A DNA stretch of 60,645 bases from Gemmatimonadota bacterium. Lineage in GTDB: Bacteria > Gemmatimonadota > Gemmatimonadetes > Gemmatimonadales > GWC2-71-9. Positions 8,694 through 16,248 of the stretch are shown in pieces (the first letter of the stretch is position 1; each line of letters begins with the position of its first letter). Under the pieces are notes generated by a model. The model made no database searches, was not told where the DNA came from, and saw only the letters and a program-made list of their open reading frames with translations. The position numbers were made by a program, and so were the translations under genes. The stretch covers positions 1 through 60,645 of the forward strand of contig JANYLJ010000056.1 in assembly GCA_025357945.1 (NCBI GenBank). Reading direction: 5' to 3'.

Positions 8694-9286
8694 GTCCCCT
8701 CCTTCAACGGGCCAAACGATCGATTGGCAGCGAGTCCAGCGTCCTGGGCGTGGGCGAGTAACAATTCCTGAAGCAGGCGACGACCCCGAAAGAGGCGTGA
8801 GCGTATGGTTCCAACCGGTACACCGAGGACCTGAGCGGAACCCTCATACGACATCCCTTCGAGGTCGACTAGGACCACCGCCTCCCGAAAGGCCTCCGGG
8901 AGCTTGTCGAGTCCGCACTTGATCGCGTCGCCAAGGTCGATACGGCTGAAAATGTCGCCCATACCCGACGAGACTGCTCCGGCATGAACGGCCGCGGCGG
9001 CCAGCGCCTCCAGCTCCGGGGCATCATAGGCGACCGGCTTCCTGCTCTGAAGTCCCTGAATGAACGTGTTCCGGCAAATCGTGAACAGCCACCGGCGACA
9101 TTCGGTACCGGGGGTGAAGGTGTGCCAACCACGGAGGGCGCGGAGAAATGTCTCCTGAAGCAGGCCTTCGGCATCGGCCGGATCCTTCGTCAGGTGGCGA
9201 CTGAATCGGGCGACGTCGTCCAGCCACGGGATGGCAATTTCCTCGAAGCCAGTCTCGGCTGCAGGTGCTGATGGGTCTTGACCCAT
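8690..9286 (-). CDS. ECF RNA polymerase sigma factor
   Basis: 198 residues. Region 2 is visible as DPADAEGLLQETFLRALRGW...RRWLFTICRN (about residues 35-80). Region 4 is LPEAFREAVVLVDLEGMSYEGSAQVLGVPVGTIRSRLFRGRR (about 130-175), with the helix-turn-helix at its end. It is coupled by a four-base overlap to a soluble zinc anti-sigma gene. Targets are not evident; the neighbouring AhpD-like, YtxJ-like and redox genes suggest an oxidative or thiol-stress regulon. No ribosome site is obvious at the ATG at 9286. It is only distantly similar to the second sigma factor at 11119-11712. Confidence 0.9.
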   Translation of the reverse strand: MGQDPSAPAAETGFEEIAIPWLDDVARFSRHLTKDPADAEGLLQETFLRALRGWHTFTPGTECRRWLFTICRNTFIQGLQSRKPVAYDAPELEALAAAAVHAGAVSSGMGDIFSRIDLGDAIKCGLDKLPEAFREAVVLVDLEGMSYEGSAQVLGVPVGTIRSRLFRGRRLLQELLLAHAQDAGLAANRSFGPLKEGT

Positions 9287-9374
9287 GGGGAATCAACTCG
9301 CGAGTTGGTGGATAAGTTCCGTGAGATGAGGCACCGGTCCGGCAGACAACATCCTTCTCCATGGCTCGGCATCG

Positions 9375-9602
9375 TTACCGGTGAGACCGGTGAGTAGCGT
9401 GCCCATCGGTCGTGGCCGCTGACCTGAGTTCAGCGGCGACGGACCGCCGGATCTGGTCGTAATTTTCGTCGGTCGACTCGCCGACCCATCGTCCAACGAC
9501 TTGACCGTCGCTGCTGACCAGCAACGTCCGCGGCAGATCGAGGTACCCGTATTCCCGCTGCAATCGCCCGAGCCCCAGCGCAGTTGAGAGTGATTGTTCG
9601 GG
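9375..9602 (-). pseudogene. C-terminal remnant of TlpA/thioredoxin-like protein
   Basis: About 75 codons without a plausible start read TALGLGRLQREYGYLDLPRTLLVS, then GRWVGESTDENYDQIRRSVAAEL, ending DGHATHRSHR. This aligns residue by residue with the last 70 residues of the intact propeller-thioredoxin gene at 12325-13818 (TAFGLGRLQEQFGYLGLPWTLLVS ... DGHRAHH). The WCGPC active site and everything upstream are gone. It is a 3' fragment of a related but diverged gene, in opposite orientation to the neighbouring remnants. Confidence 0.85.
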
Positions 9603-9768
9603 CTTGCAGATTCATTACACGGTAACCGTCGGAGGCCAGCCAAAACTGGAGAGGATCCCGAGCGAGTCGCTGCAGTTAAGCGCGGCGGCCTCGACGTGAT
9701 CGATCAACTTTTCCGGAAATCGTACCAGGACTACTCCGGGACGGCGTGGGCATCGACGCCGCGAGATC

Positions 9769-9913
9769 GTGGGATTCGAAACCGAAGAGATTTGTAAGAT
9801 TCTCGAGGTGTCGGCAAACAACTTGGGTGTACTTTACCTCTTGTACGCGAAACCGGCTGCGGGAATGACTGGAGCAAAAAGGTTTCAGGGGATCCGCAGA
9901 CGCTCACCTGTAA
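9769..9913 (+). pseudogene. 3' remnant of an ECF sigma factor gene
   Basis: The frame reads VGFETEEICKILEVSANNLGVL, then after a frameshift TRNRLRE-stop-LEQKGFRGSADAHL. It matches the region 4 end of the intact sigma factor at 11119-11712 (EGFETEEICNILQVSANNLGVLLFRARNRLRECLESKGMKGSEDARL). A TGA stands where the intact gene has a TGT Cys codon, and a length change separates the two halves. Bases 9603-9768 upstream show only weak traces of the same gene. It is dead as a sigma gene and lies on the opposite strand to the intact copy. Confidence 0.85.
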
Positions 9914-9914
9914 G

Positions 9915-10187
9915 GATGCCGCCCAACTCGGGGCCAAGGTGGCGCTGATCGAAGCCCATCACATGGGCGGCGATTGCCTCATCGTCGCTGCGCACGCCGG
10001 CGAACTGCTCGGGGAGGCAAGCGTGGCCGTCACCAGAAGGATGCGACTCGGCACCATCGGGCAGGTGATGTACCCCTACCCCACGAAAGCCGAAGCGTTT
10101 CGCAAGGCGTCCGACATCTGGCGCCGGGAGAAGCTCACCCCGCTGGTGCGGCGGGTGTTTACAACGTGGCTCAGAATGCTTCGCTAA
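9915..10187 (+). pseudogene. Internally deleted flavin disulfide reductase
   Basis: The frame starts at AAQLGAKVALIEAHHMGGDCL, the FAD-domain end and first redox Cys of MerA-like reductases. It then jumps directly to IVAAHAGELLGEASVAVT...GQVMYPYPTKAEAFRKASDIWRREKL...WLRMLR, the dimerisation-domain C-terminus. The intact relative at 14611-16131 has about 370 residues between these points, including the second Cys, the NAD domain and most of the interface domain. The join keeps the frame, so an 82-residue protein could still be made from the GTG at 9939, but it cannot be an oxidoreductase. It directly abuts the sigma remnant. Confidence 0.85.
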
Positions 10188-10260
10188 ACTCCGTCATGCA
10201 CAGCGCACGAATCTCGGCGGTCCAGCAACTCCGGCGCGCCACTCTTATCAGGAGATGCCA

Positions 10261-10803
10261 ATGGCCTTCATTGAATACCGCAGTCCCGAAAACATCCCGC
10301 CGGTGCACCGGGTACCGGACGGCGACAACATTCTGCGCATCCATGGTGTCCATCCGGAGGCGCTGTCGCTCCATTATGCGCTGTACCGGGAACTGATGTA
10401 TGGCGCCAGTCCGCTGAGCCGCGTGCAGCGTGAGATGATCGCCGTGACAGTGTCACGGGTGAATCGCTGCCGCTATTGTCTCCTGCATCACGGTGGCAAC
10501 CTCCGCGCACAGCTCAGGGCGGAGGGCGCCGGTGAGGGCGAAGCGCAGGCGCTCTTCAATGCCCTCGCCGAGGATCACCGCACCGCTGACGTCAGCCCAC
10601 CCGACCTCGCAATGCTTCACTACGCCGCCAAGGTGGCCGGCCTGCCATCGGAGATCACCGACGCCGACGTCCTGGCCCTGCGTACGGTAGGGTTCGACGA
10701 CCGGGGCGTCCACGACATCTGCGCGATTGCGAGCTATTTCGCATTCGTCAATCGGATCGCGCTGGGGCTAGGTGTGGAGCTCGAAGCGCGGTTTCTGCCG
10801 TAG
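10261..10803 (+). CDS. AhpD-like peroxidase-related protein
   Basis: 180 residues. Of two close ATGs, that at 10261 has AGGAG six bases upstream, whereas the ATG at 10255 touches it, so 10261 is preferred. Core motif CRYCLLHHGG gives the redox pair Cys70/Cys73 followed by the His of the proton relay. Flanking helices (LSRVQREMIAVTVSRVN, VHDICAIASYFAFVNRIALGLGV) fit the carboxymuconolactone decarboxylase fold of the peroxidase-related subfamily. It probably reduces organic peroxides or acts as a thiol-dependent antioxidant. It is a second, diverged AhpD-like protein and again lies beside a sigma/anti-sigma pair. Confidence 0.85.
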   Translation: MAFIEYRSPENIPPVHRVPDGDNILRIHGVHPEALSLHYALYRELMYGASPLSRVQREMIAVTVSRVNRCRYCLLHHGGNLRAQLRAEGAGEGEAQALFNALAEDHRTADVSPPDLAMLHYAAKVAGLPSEITDADVLALRTVGFDDRGVHDICAIASYFAFVNRIALGLGVELEARFLP

Positions 10804-10868
10804 CGCCGGTGTGGCAGTGCCTGATCGAGGCGTCACGCGCCTTCGGCCATCACCATTCCCCTGACGGA

Positions 10869-11132
10869 TCAGACCCCAGCGCCCCGCGAACGGTTCGCAC
10901 GCCGCACCTCTTCGAGAAGTCGGCGCTCGAGATCCGGCGCGGAAGTCGCGACCCCGAGAAGTTGACCCGCGGCCCGCCGCGCCGCCGCACCGATCATGGC
11001 GAGTTCGCGAACGTAGCGCCGACAATGCCGGCACATCACCAGATGCATCCGCACCGCGAGCCGTCGAGTTAGCGGCGCGCGGCGTATCTCCTCAGTCGCC
11101 CAGAGCCGGGTGACCTCGCTACAGGCGAGCAT
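10869..11132 (-). CDS. Zinc-finger anti-sigma factor
   Basis: 87 residues from the ATG at 11132, preceded by GGAAG; a GTG six bases upstream (11138) is an alternative. It has HXXXCXXC (His30, Cys34, Cys37 in MHLVMCRHC) plus an early Cys4, a minimal ZAS-type zinc anti-sigma domain with no membrane helix. It starts inside the last codons of the sigma factor gene, a coupled cognate pair. The Arg-rich C-terminal half is unlike the first anti-sigma at 8430-8693. It likely responds to oxidants or thiophilic metals, which would release the sigma factor. Confidence 0.8.
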   Translation of the reverse strand: MLACSEVTRLWATEEIRRAPLTRRLAVRMHLVMCRHCRRYVRELAMIGAAARRAAGQLLGVATSAPDLERRLLEEVRRANRSRGAGV

Positions 11133-11712
11133 CTTCACTTCCTTTCATTCCTTTGGATTCCAGACACTCCCGCAGGCGATTGCGCGCACGGAAGAGGAGC
11201 ACTCCCAGATTGTTGGCCGATACCTGCAGAATGTTACAGATCTCCTCGGTTTCGAAGCCCTCCACTTCTCGGAGCACAAAGGCCAACCGTTGCCGGTCCG
11301 GAACCTCGTCGAGGCAGAGGCCCAGCAGGCGGTGGACTTCACCGGCTGCCAAGTCCTCGCCGGGCCCCTGTGGTGGTCGCGCCCAGTTGCCGTCGCGGTC
11401 GAACCGCGCTTCCATGACCTCGTCAATATCCTCGCGCGCATCGTCCCGCCGGAGAATCCTTCGCTCCTCGGCAATCTTGTGCACCAGGATGCCGTGAATC
11501 CAGGTCGCAACCCGCGCCCGCCCGTCGAAATCCTTCAGCCGCCGCAGAAAGACCAACACGCTGGCCTGGACGGTATCCTCCGCGCGGTCCGAGGAGAGAC
11601 CGGCCGCGCGGGCGGCGCGCAGCAGCCCGGGCAGCGCATCGCGAATGATCTCCTCGAGAACCGCCGGATCGCCCCGCTGAATCGCGGTGGTCCGCTCGGG
11701 ACGCTCCCTCAT
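11119..11712 (-). CDS. ECF RNA polymerase sigma factor
   Basis: 197 residues from the ATG at 11712. Region 2 covers DALPGLLRAARAAGLSSDRAEDTVQASVLVFLRRLKDFDGRARVATWIHGILVHK. Region 4 covers VPDRQRLAFVLREVEGFETEEICNILQVSANNLGVLLFRARNRLRE. The DTVQASVLVFLRRL segment differs from the usual DLVQETFLRA, so this is an atypical ECF group. It is coupled to the zinc anti-sigma at 10869-11132 and divergent from the secreted-protein/TlpA/TVP38 run, which it may control. A diverged dead copy of its 3' end lies at 9769-9913. Confidence 0.88.
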   Translation of the reverse strand: MRERPERTTAIQRGDPAVLEEIIRDALPGLLRAARAAGLSSDRAEDTVQASVLVFLRRLKDFDGRARVATWIHGILVHKIAEERRILRRDDAREDIDEVMEARFDRDGNWARPPQGPGEDLAAGEVHRLLGLCLDEVPDRQRLAFVLREVEGFETEEICNILQVSANNLGVLLFRARNRLRECLESKGMKGSEDARL

Positions 11713-11918
11713 GCCCGCGCGCGAACGGCAGGCGCCGTGTAAGGAATCTGCACCCGCCAACAATAATCCTCGTGACCGACCCGGGACCAGCGTGAGCTGA
11801 AGCCGGGCACGCTCCCTTGGGTTGCCAGGTCGCACCGAGTCCGGTCATCGCGCTGCGTATCGCAGCATGCGCATCGTCGCTGCTCGAAGGCGACGTTCTC
11901 TCACGTCTTGGAGGTACC

Positions 11919-12317
11919 ATGGTACGCGCTTTGGTGGTCACCGCCCTCATCGGGGTCTGCACGCCGCTCGCGGCGCAACAGCCCGCGCAGGGTGCCAAGC
12001 CAATGGGCAACATGCCCGTCGGCAAGGAGACAACGATTACCGGAACGGTGATTGATGTCTCCTGCAAGTTCGGCAATGGGCTGTCTGGTGCGGAACACCG
12101 GATGTGCTCGCAGGTGTGCGCCGACAACGGGTTGCCGCTCGCCATCCTCGGCAGCGACGGGAAGCTCTATGTCCCGGTGACCCCCGAAATGCCGGGCAAG
12201 GGACAGAACTTCCGGCTCAAGGAATTCGCGGAGCAGAAGGTGTCGGTGCACGGCAAGGTGTTCGCCGCCGCTGGCGCGCAGGTGATCCAGATTCAGACCG
12301 TCAGTGCGACGAAGTAG
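11919..12317 (+). CDS. Secreted small cysteine-containing protein, possibly OB-fold
   Basis: 132 residues from the ATG at 11919 with GGAGG upstream. A signal peptide ends at PLAAQQ. The mature part starts with TTITGTVIDVSCKFGNG and has a cluster HRMCSQVCADNG (His60, Cys63, Cys67) plus Cys49. A beta-rich C-terminus follows (GKLYVPVT, KVSVHGKVF, QVIQIQTV). The strand pattern suggests a small OB-like barrel; the Cys/His cluster could bind a metal or form disulfides. I do not recognise a named family. The next gene, a thioredoxin-domain protein, starts eight bases after its stop, so the two are likely coexpressed in the periplasm. Confidence 0.7.
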   Translation: MVRALVVTALIGVCTPLAAQQPAQGAKPMGNMPVGKETTITGTVIDVSCKFGNGLSGAEHRMCSQVCADNGLPLAILGSDGKLYVPVTPEMPGKGQNFRLKEFAEQKVSVHGKVFAAAGAQVIQIQTVSATK

Positions 12318-12324
12318 TAGCTCC

Positions 12325-13818
12325 ATGGAGGACCGCACGGCGGGGCGCCGCACGCGCCCCGCCGTCGCGGTGGTCCTCGCGGCAATCGTCCTGGCCGTCG
12401 GATGGCACGAACGGGCTGCGCTCCTGCCGCACGCAGCGCTGCGTCCGCCCGCACGGCTCTCCGGGCCTGACGGCGTCGCGCACATCGCGATCGACACCGT
12501 CGCCCCTGCTGTGCCGGTCCGGTTGCTGTGGCTCACGGGTCGCCCCGCCACACCCGGCAGGGATGATGTGCTCGTTGAGGATGGGGCGGGCGGCGTACTC
12601 GCGGTGACGGGGTCGCTGAAGAGTTCGTTCGCGTCGTTGAACCCCGGCGGCGATCCGGTGGCCGCCGTGGCCGCAGCGGCCGATGGCTCGACGTGGCTCG
12701 TTGACGGTCGCGGGCGCCTCCTCCAGTACTCTCCGCGTGGCATGCTCCTCCGGACACTCGTGCCTTCGCTGCCGGTGTCGTCCGTTACCGTCGATCCCGC
12801 CACAAACAGTGTATGGCTGGTCCGTTCCAGTTCACGATTCACTTATCGACTACCTGGCGAAGTCAGCCCGTTGTTCGAACGGCTAGTCGTCGGCGACTCG
12901 GTTCTTCGCCCCGTCGGGCGGGCGCAGGTTCCCGAGCACAGCATCCTGGTGGATCTCCAGAATGCCGGGCATCTCCTCGCGCGGGGCGACACGGTCTGGT
13001 TCGCGCCGTTCATCCGCGATGAGGTGATCGCGATGACCGCTACGGGAGACACGCTCTGGCGCACCGTGCGCCACCTTCCACACACGACGGTTGAGCCTCG
13101 GTTCGAGCTGGTCGGGGGAAACGCCGTTGTCGACTACCATGCCGTCAATCTCGGCCTGGTATTCGAGCCGAACGGGCGTCTGCTCGTGCTCTCCACGCCG
13201 ACCGGAATGCCCGACGGCGGACGGCTGGATGAGCTGGATCCGGCAACGGGCCGGGTGCTCGCGACGGCTGCCTTGGCCAACGCGTTGCCGACGCTCGCCG
13301 CAGACGTAACCGGTCGCATCTACTCGATCGATCCGTTGCACTTGCTGATCCCTGGTGGCGGGCCGGCCACACCACTGCCGGCCATCGACCTCCCGATGGC
13401 TGACGGCTCCCGCTTGCATGGGTCGGGATTGCGCGGCGCGCCGACGGTACTGAACTTCTGGGCAAGCTGGTGCGGACCGTGTCGGCGCGAGTTGCCGGCG
13501 CTGGATTCGCTTCGTCGTGAGCTGGCGTCCTCTGGCGCGCGGGTCGTCGGCATGAACGACGACCGAGACACAGTTGCCGCGCGGCAGTTCCTGGCGAAGG
13601 TGGCGCCCGGGTTTCCGACGGCCTTCGGCCTGGGCCGGTTACAGGAACAGTTCGGCTATCTGGGGCTGCCATGGACCCTGCTGGTCAGTGGCGACGGCCG
13701 GGTTGTCGAGCGATGGGTCGGTGAGCTGACGGAGCAGAACATGCGGGAAATTCGGCTAACCGTCGCGATGGAACTTCGCCGCACTGAGCCGTCCGATGGT
13801 CATCGCGCGCACCACTGA
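12325..13818 (+). CDS. Membrane-anchored propeller-like plus TlpA thioredoxin protein
   Basis: 497 residues from the ATG at 12325. An N-terminal membrane segment (VAVVLAAIVLAVGW) is followed by about 300 residues of short repeating blades (STWLVDGRGRLLQYSP, NSVWLVRSSSRFTYRLPG, GRLLVLSTPTGMP), which I read as a beta-propeller or 6-bladed-like domain. A C-terminal TlpA/AhpC-TSA domain has the active site WCGPC (Cys383, Cys386). The protein should be exposed to the periplasm and act as a thiol-disulfide oxidoreductase on the neighbouring Cys protein or another exported partner. A 3' remnant of a diverged relative lies at 9375-9602. Confidence 0.85.
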   Translation: MEDRTAGRRTRPAVAVVLAAIVLAVGWHERAALLPHAALRPPARLSGPDGVAHIAIDTVAPAVPVRLLWLTGRPATPGRDDVLVEDGAGGVLAVTGSLKSSFASLNPGGDPVAAVAAAADGSTWLVDGRGRLLQYSPRGMLLRTLVPSLPVSSVTVDPATNSVWLVRSSSRFTYRLPGEVSPLFERLVVGDSVLRPVGRAQVPEHSILVDLQNAGHLLARGDTVWFAPFIRDEVIAMTATGDTLWRTVRHLPHTTVEPRFELVGGNAVVDYHAVNLGLVFEPNGRLLVLSTPTGMPDGGRLDELDPATGRVLATAALANALPTLAADVTGRIYSIDPLHLLIPGGGPATPLPAIDLPMADGSRLHGSGLRGAPTVLNFWASWCGPCRRELPALDSLRRELASSGARVVGMNDDRDTVAARQFLAKVAPGFPTAFGLGRLQEQFGYLGLPWTLLVSGDGRVVERWVGELTEQNMREIRLTVAMELRRTEPSDGHRAHH

Positions 13819-13945
13819 GGCGCGGCTCTCACGACACATTCACTTTTCATTCCGGCGGCGGAAGCGATGCGCATGAACGACGTGAAGGTGATCAGTGCCG
13901 GCATGATCGCTGACCCAGCGTCGCCAGGGTGAGCAAGCGCATGGT

Positions 13946-14614
13946 TTGTCCACCAGGTGTTGCGTGAGCCACTGTACGGCGGGTGGTATGGCGTGTGCGT
14001 TCGTTCCGATCGTCACCGCGCGCATCGAGAACCTTGGGGTACTCGCGCCGGTCGCGTTCATTCTCGTCTACGCCATGGCCGATGTTGCCTTCGTCCCAGG
14101 GAGCCTGCTCACGCTCACGGCGGGGGCACTCTTCGGCCCGGCTGTCGGGACGACGGTGGCAATGGTCGGTGCGACGCTCGGTGCGTCGGCGGCCTTCCTG
14201 CTGGCGCGATACGTCATTCGGCGCAGGGTGGAGCATTGGATCCACGCATCGCCCAGACTGGCGGCGCTCGATGCCGCCGTGGCGAACGAGGGCCGCAAGA
14301 TCGTCTTCCTCATGCGCCTGGTGCCGTTGATTCCATTCAACGCGCTCAACTACGCGCTGGGCGTCACCCGAGTCCGTTTCGTCGACTACCTCGTCGCATC
14401 GATCGGGATGCTGCCGGGCGCGCTGCTGTATTCCTACTACGGGCACGTCGCAGGTGACGCGGCGCGGTTAGCGGCGGGGGTTGCTCCGCCACGAGGCACC
14501 GGGTACTACGTCCTGCTGGTTGGCGGACTCCTCGCCACGATCGCGCTCACTCTCGTGCTGACCCGCGCTGCGCGCCACGCGCTCTCGGCCACCACATCGA
14601 TCGCTGCCGAATGA
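13946..14614 (+). CDS. TVP38/TMEM64 (DedA-like) membrane protein
   Basis: Up to 222 residues. The VTT-domain core is clear: VAFVPGSLLTLTAGALFG, LGASAAFLLARYVIRR, then RLVPLIPFNALNYALG and SIGMLPGALLYSYYGHVAG, with a final C-terminal helix. These proteins are lipid scramblase or transporter-like and often sit beside flavin reductases. The start is unsure: TTG 13946 opens the longest frame, but the first ATG (13988) leaves no room for the usual N-terminal helix and no ribosome site is visible at either. Its stop overlaps the ATG of the reductase gene (ATGA at 14611), so they are coupled. Confidence 0.82.
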   Translation: MSTRCCVSHCTAGGMACAFVPIVTARIENLGVLAPVAFILVYAMADVAFVPGSLLTLTAGALFGPAVGTTVAMVGATLGASAAFLLARYVIRRRVEHWIHASPRLAALDAAVANEGRKIVFLMRLVPLIPFNALNYALGVTRVRFVDYLVASIGMLPGALLYSYYGHVAGDAARLAAGVAPPRGTGYYVLLVGGLLATIALTLVLTRAARHALSATTSIAAE

Positions 14615-16131
14615 CCACGCTGCCGCACTCCGCCGCTCCGTTGGATGAGAACGACCGGCGGCTACTCGAGCAGGTTCATCCACCCGGCTGGATCGACCCC
14701 AAAGCGAAGGACCGATACGACCTGGTAGTTCTCGGCGCTGGCACCGGCGGATTGGTGAGCGCGGCCGGGGCGGCCGGTCTGGGGGCGCGAGTGGCCCTGG
14801 TGGAGGAGAACCGGATGGGTGGCGATTGCCTGAACGTCGGCTGCGTCCCGTCGAAGGCCCTCATTGCCGCAGCACGTTCGTGGGAAGCCGCACGTGATTC
14901 CGTCAAATACGGCGGCCCACCGGTTTCGGGAGACGGCGACTTCGGCGCGGTGATGGCCCGTTTGCGCCGGTTGCGCGCGGATCTAAGTACCGTCGACGGC
15001 GCGCCACGTTTCACTCAGCTGGGAGTTGACGTCTTTTTCGGCCGGGGGCGCTTCACGGCGAACAATCGCGTCGAGGTGAACGGGCAAACGCTCCATTTCC
15101 GGCGCGCAGTCATCGCGACCGGGGCGCGGCCGGTTGCACCGCCGATTCCGGGTCTGGCCGAAACAGGCTACCTGACCAATGAAACCGTCTTCTCACTTGC
15201 GCAACTGCCGACGCGGCTGGCCGTGATCGGTGCGGGCCCCATCGGCTGCGAGTTAGCGCAGGCGTTCGCCCGCTTCGGCAGTCAGGTGACGGTACTCGAT
15301 CAGTCGCCTCGCATTCTCCCGCGGGAGGACTCCGAGGCCGCGGCGGTTGTGCACGAGGCGCTCGTATCCGCGGGGGTGGTTCTCAATCTGGCGACTCGCA
15401 TCGAGCGCGTAGCGCGGGAGCATGGGGGCACGACGGTGCACATCCTCCGCGACGACGGACGCCGGTTGATCATCACGTGCGACCAACTGCTGGTGGCCAC
15501 TGGACGGGTGCCCAACGTAACAGACCTTGGTCTGGCACAGGCTGGCGTGACGTTCGATCATGCGGGCGTCGCCGTCGACAGCCGACTTCGCACCACCAAC
15601 GCCCGCATCTTCGCCGTGGGCGATGTCTGCTCGCCGCAGCAATTCACCCACGCCGCTGACTTCCAGGCGCGACTGGTCATCGCCAATGCGCTGTTCTTCG
15701 GCCGAGGGCGACACCCAAGCCTGGTGTATCCACGATGTACGTACACCAGCCCTGAGCTCGCCCACGTGGGAATCACGCCAGAGGAAGCGGCACGCCAGGG
15801 GATTCCTCTCGACACGATCACCATCCCGTTTGCCGAGGTCGATCGTGCCGTGCTCGACGGCCCGACCGAAGGGTTCCTGCGCGTCCTTCTCAAGCGCGGG
15901 ACCGATCGGATCCTGGGCATCACCATCGTCGGTGACCACGCCGGAGAGTTGATCGCGGAGGGGTCGGTTGCGGTGACGAATTCCCTGGGCCTGTCCGCGC
16001 TGGGGCGCACCATCCATCCGTATCCAACCCGAAGCGAAGCCTACCGGAAGGCGGCCGATGCGTGGCGGCGTCGCAAACTCACCGCGACGGTTCGGCGGCT
16101 GCTCTCGTTGTGGTTCCGGCTGCTTCGGTAA
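14611..16131 (+). CDS. MerA-like FAD/NAD(P) disulfide oxidoreductase
   Basis: 506 residues. FAD-binding VVLGAGTGGLVSAAGAAGLG at about 40-58, redox CLNVGC (Cys73, Cys78), NAD-binding AVIGAGPIGCELAQAFARFG at about 207, second FAD motif FAVGDVC, and a dimerisation domain with HPYPTRSEAYRKA. A 37-residue N-terminal extension precedes the FAD domain. It lacks the MerP-like N-terminal domain and the C-terminal Cys pair of mercuric reductase, so mercury is unlikely as substrate. It is coupled to the TVP38 gene. Members of this branch are usually annotated mercuric reductase by homology only. A deleted relative remains at 9915-10187. Confidence 0.88.
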   Translation: MTTLPHSAAPLDENDRRLLEQVHPPGWIDPKAKDRYDLVVLGAGTGGLVSAAGAAGLGARVALVEENRMGGDCLNVGCVPSKALIAAARSWEAARDSVKYGGPPVSGDGDFGAVMARLRRLRADLSTVDGAPRFTQLGVDVFFGRGRFTANNRVEVNGQTLHFRRAVIATGARPVAPPIPGLAETGYLTNETVFSLAQLPTRLAVIGAGPIGCELAQAFARFGSQVTVLDQSPRILPREDSEAAAVVHEALVSAGVVLNLATRIERVAREHGGTTVHILRDDGRRLIITCDQLLVATGRVPNVTDLGLAQAGVTFDHAGVAVDSRLRTTNARIFAVGDVCSPQQFTHAADFQARLVIANALFFGRGRHPSLVYPRCTYTSPELAHVGITPEEAARQGIPLDTITIPFAEVDRAVLDGPTEGFLRVLLKRGTDRILGITIVGDHAGELIAEGSVAVTNSLGLSALGRTIHPYPTRSEAYRKAADAWRRRKLTATVRRLLSLWFRLLR

Positions 16132-16135
16132 GTCC

Positions 16136-16152
16136 GCGGACGTAATGTCCGC
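16136..16152 (+). promoter_or_regulatory. Short inverted repeat before the ArsM fusion gene
   Basis: GCGGAC-GTAAT-GTCCGC forms a six-base-pair stem with a five-base loop, five bases after the stop of the reductase gene and about 100 bases before the radical SAM-ArsM gene. No T tract follows, so an intrinsic terminator is not well supported. It could be an operator or a chance hairpin. Confidence 0.35.
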
Positions 16153-16248
16153 GCTCCTCACGTCAATAATCACAGCGGGTCGCACTGCTGTCACCCGCGC
16201 GCTGAACAAGTGCAGCGCTGACCCGATCGCCCTCCGGAGCGCCGCCTG

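Noticed and set aside
11738-11773. TGTAAGGAA as -35 of an ECF promoter in the divergent region before 11919
   Set aside because: No CGT-type -10 lies at the required 16-17 base spacing, and I could not find a second copy upstream of likely target genes.
14611-16131. Second mercuric reductase
   Set aside because: Lacks the C-terminal vicinal Cys pair and is coupled to a TVP38 gene, not to mer genes.
16136-16152. Hairpin as intrinsic terminator between reductase and ArsM fusion
   Set aside because: Stem is only six pairs and no T-run follows; kept as a low-confidence site only.
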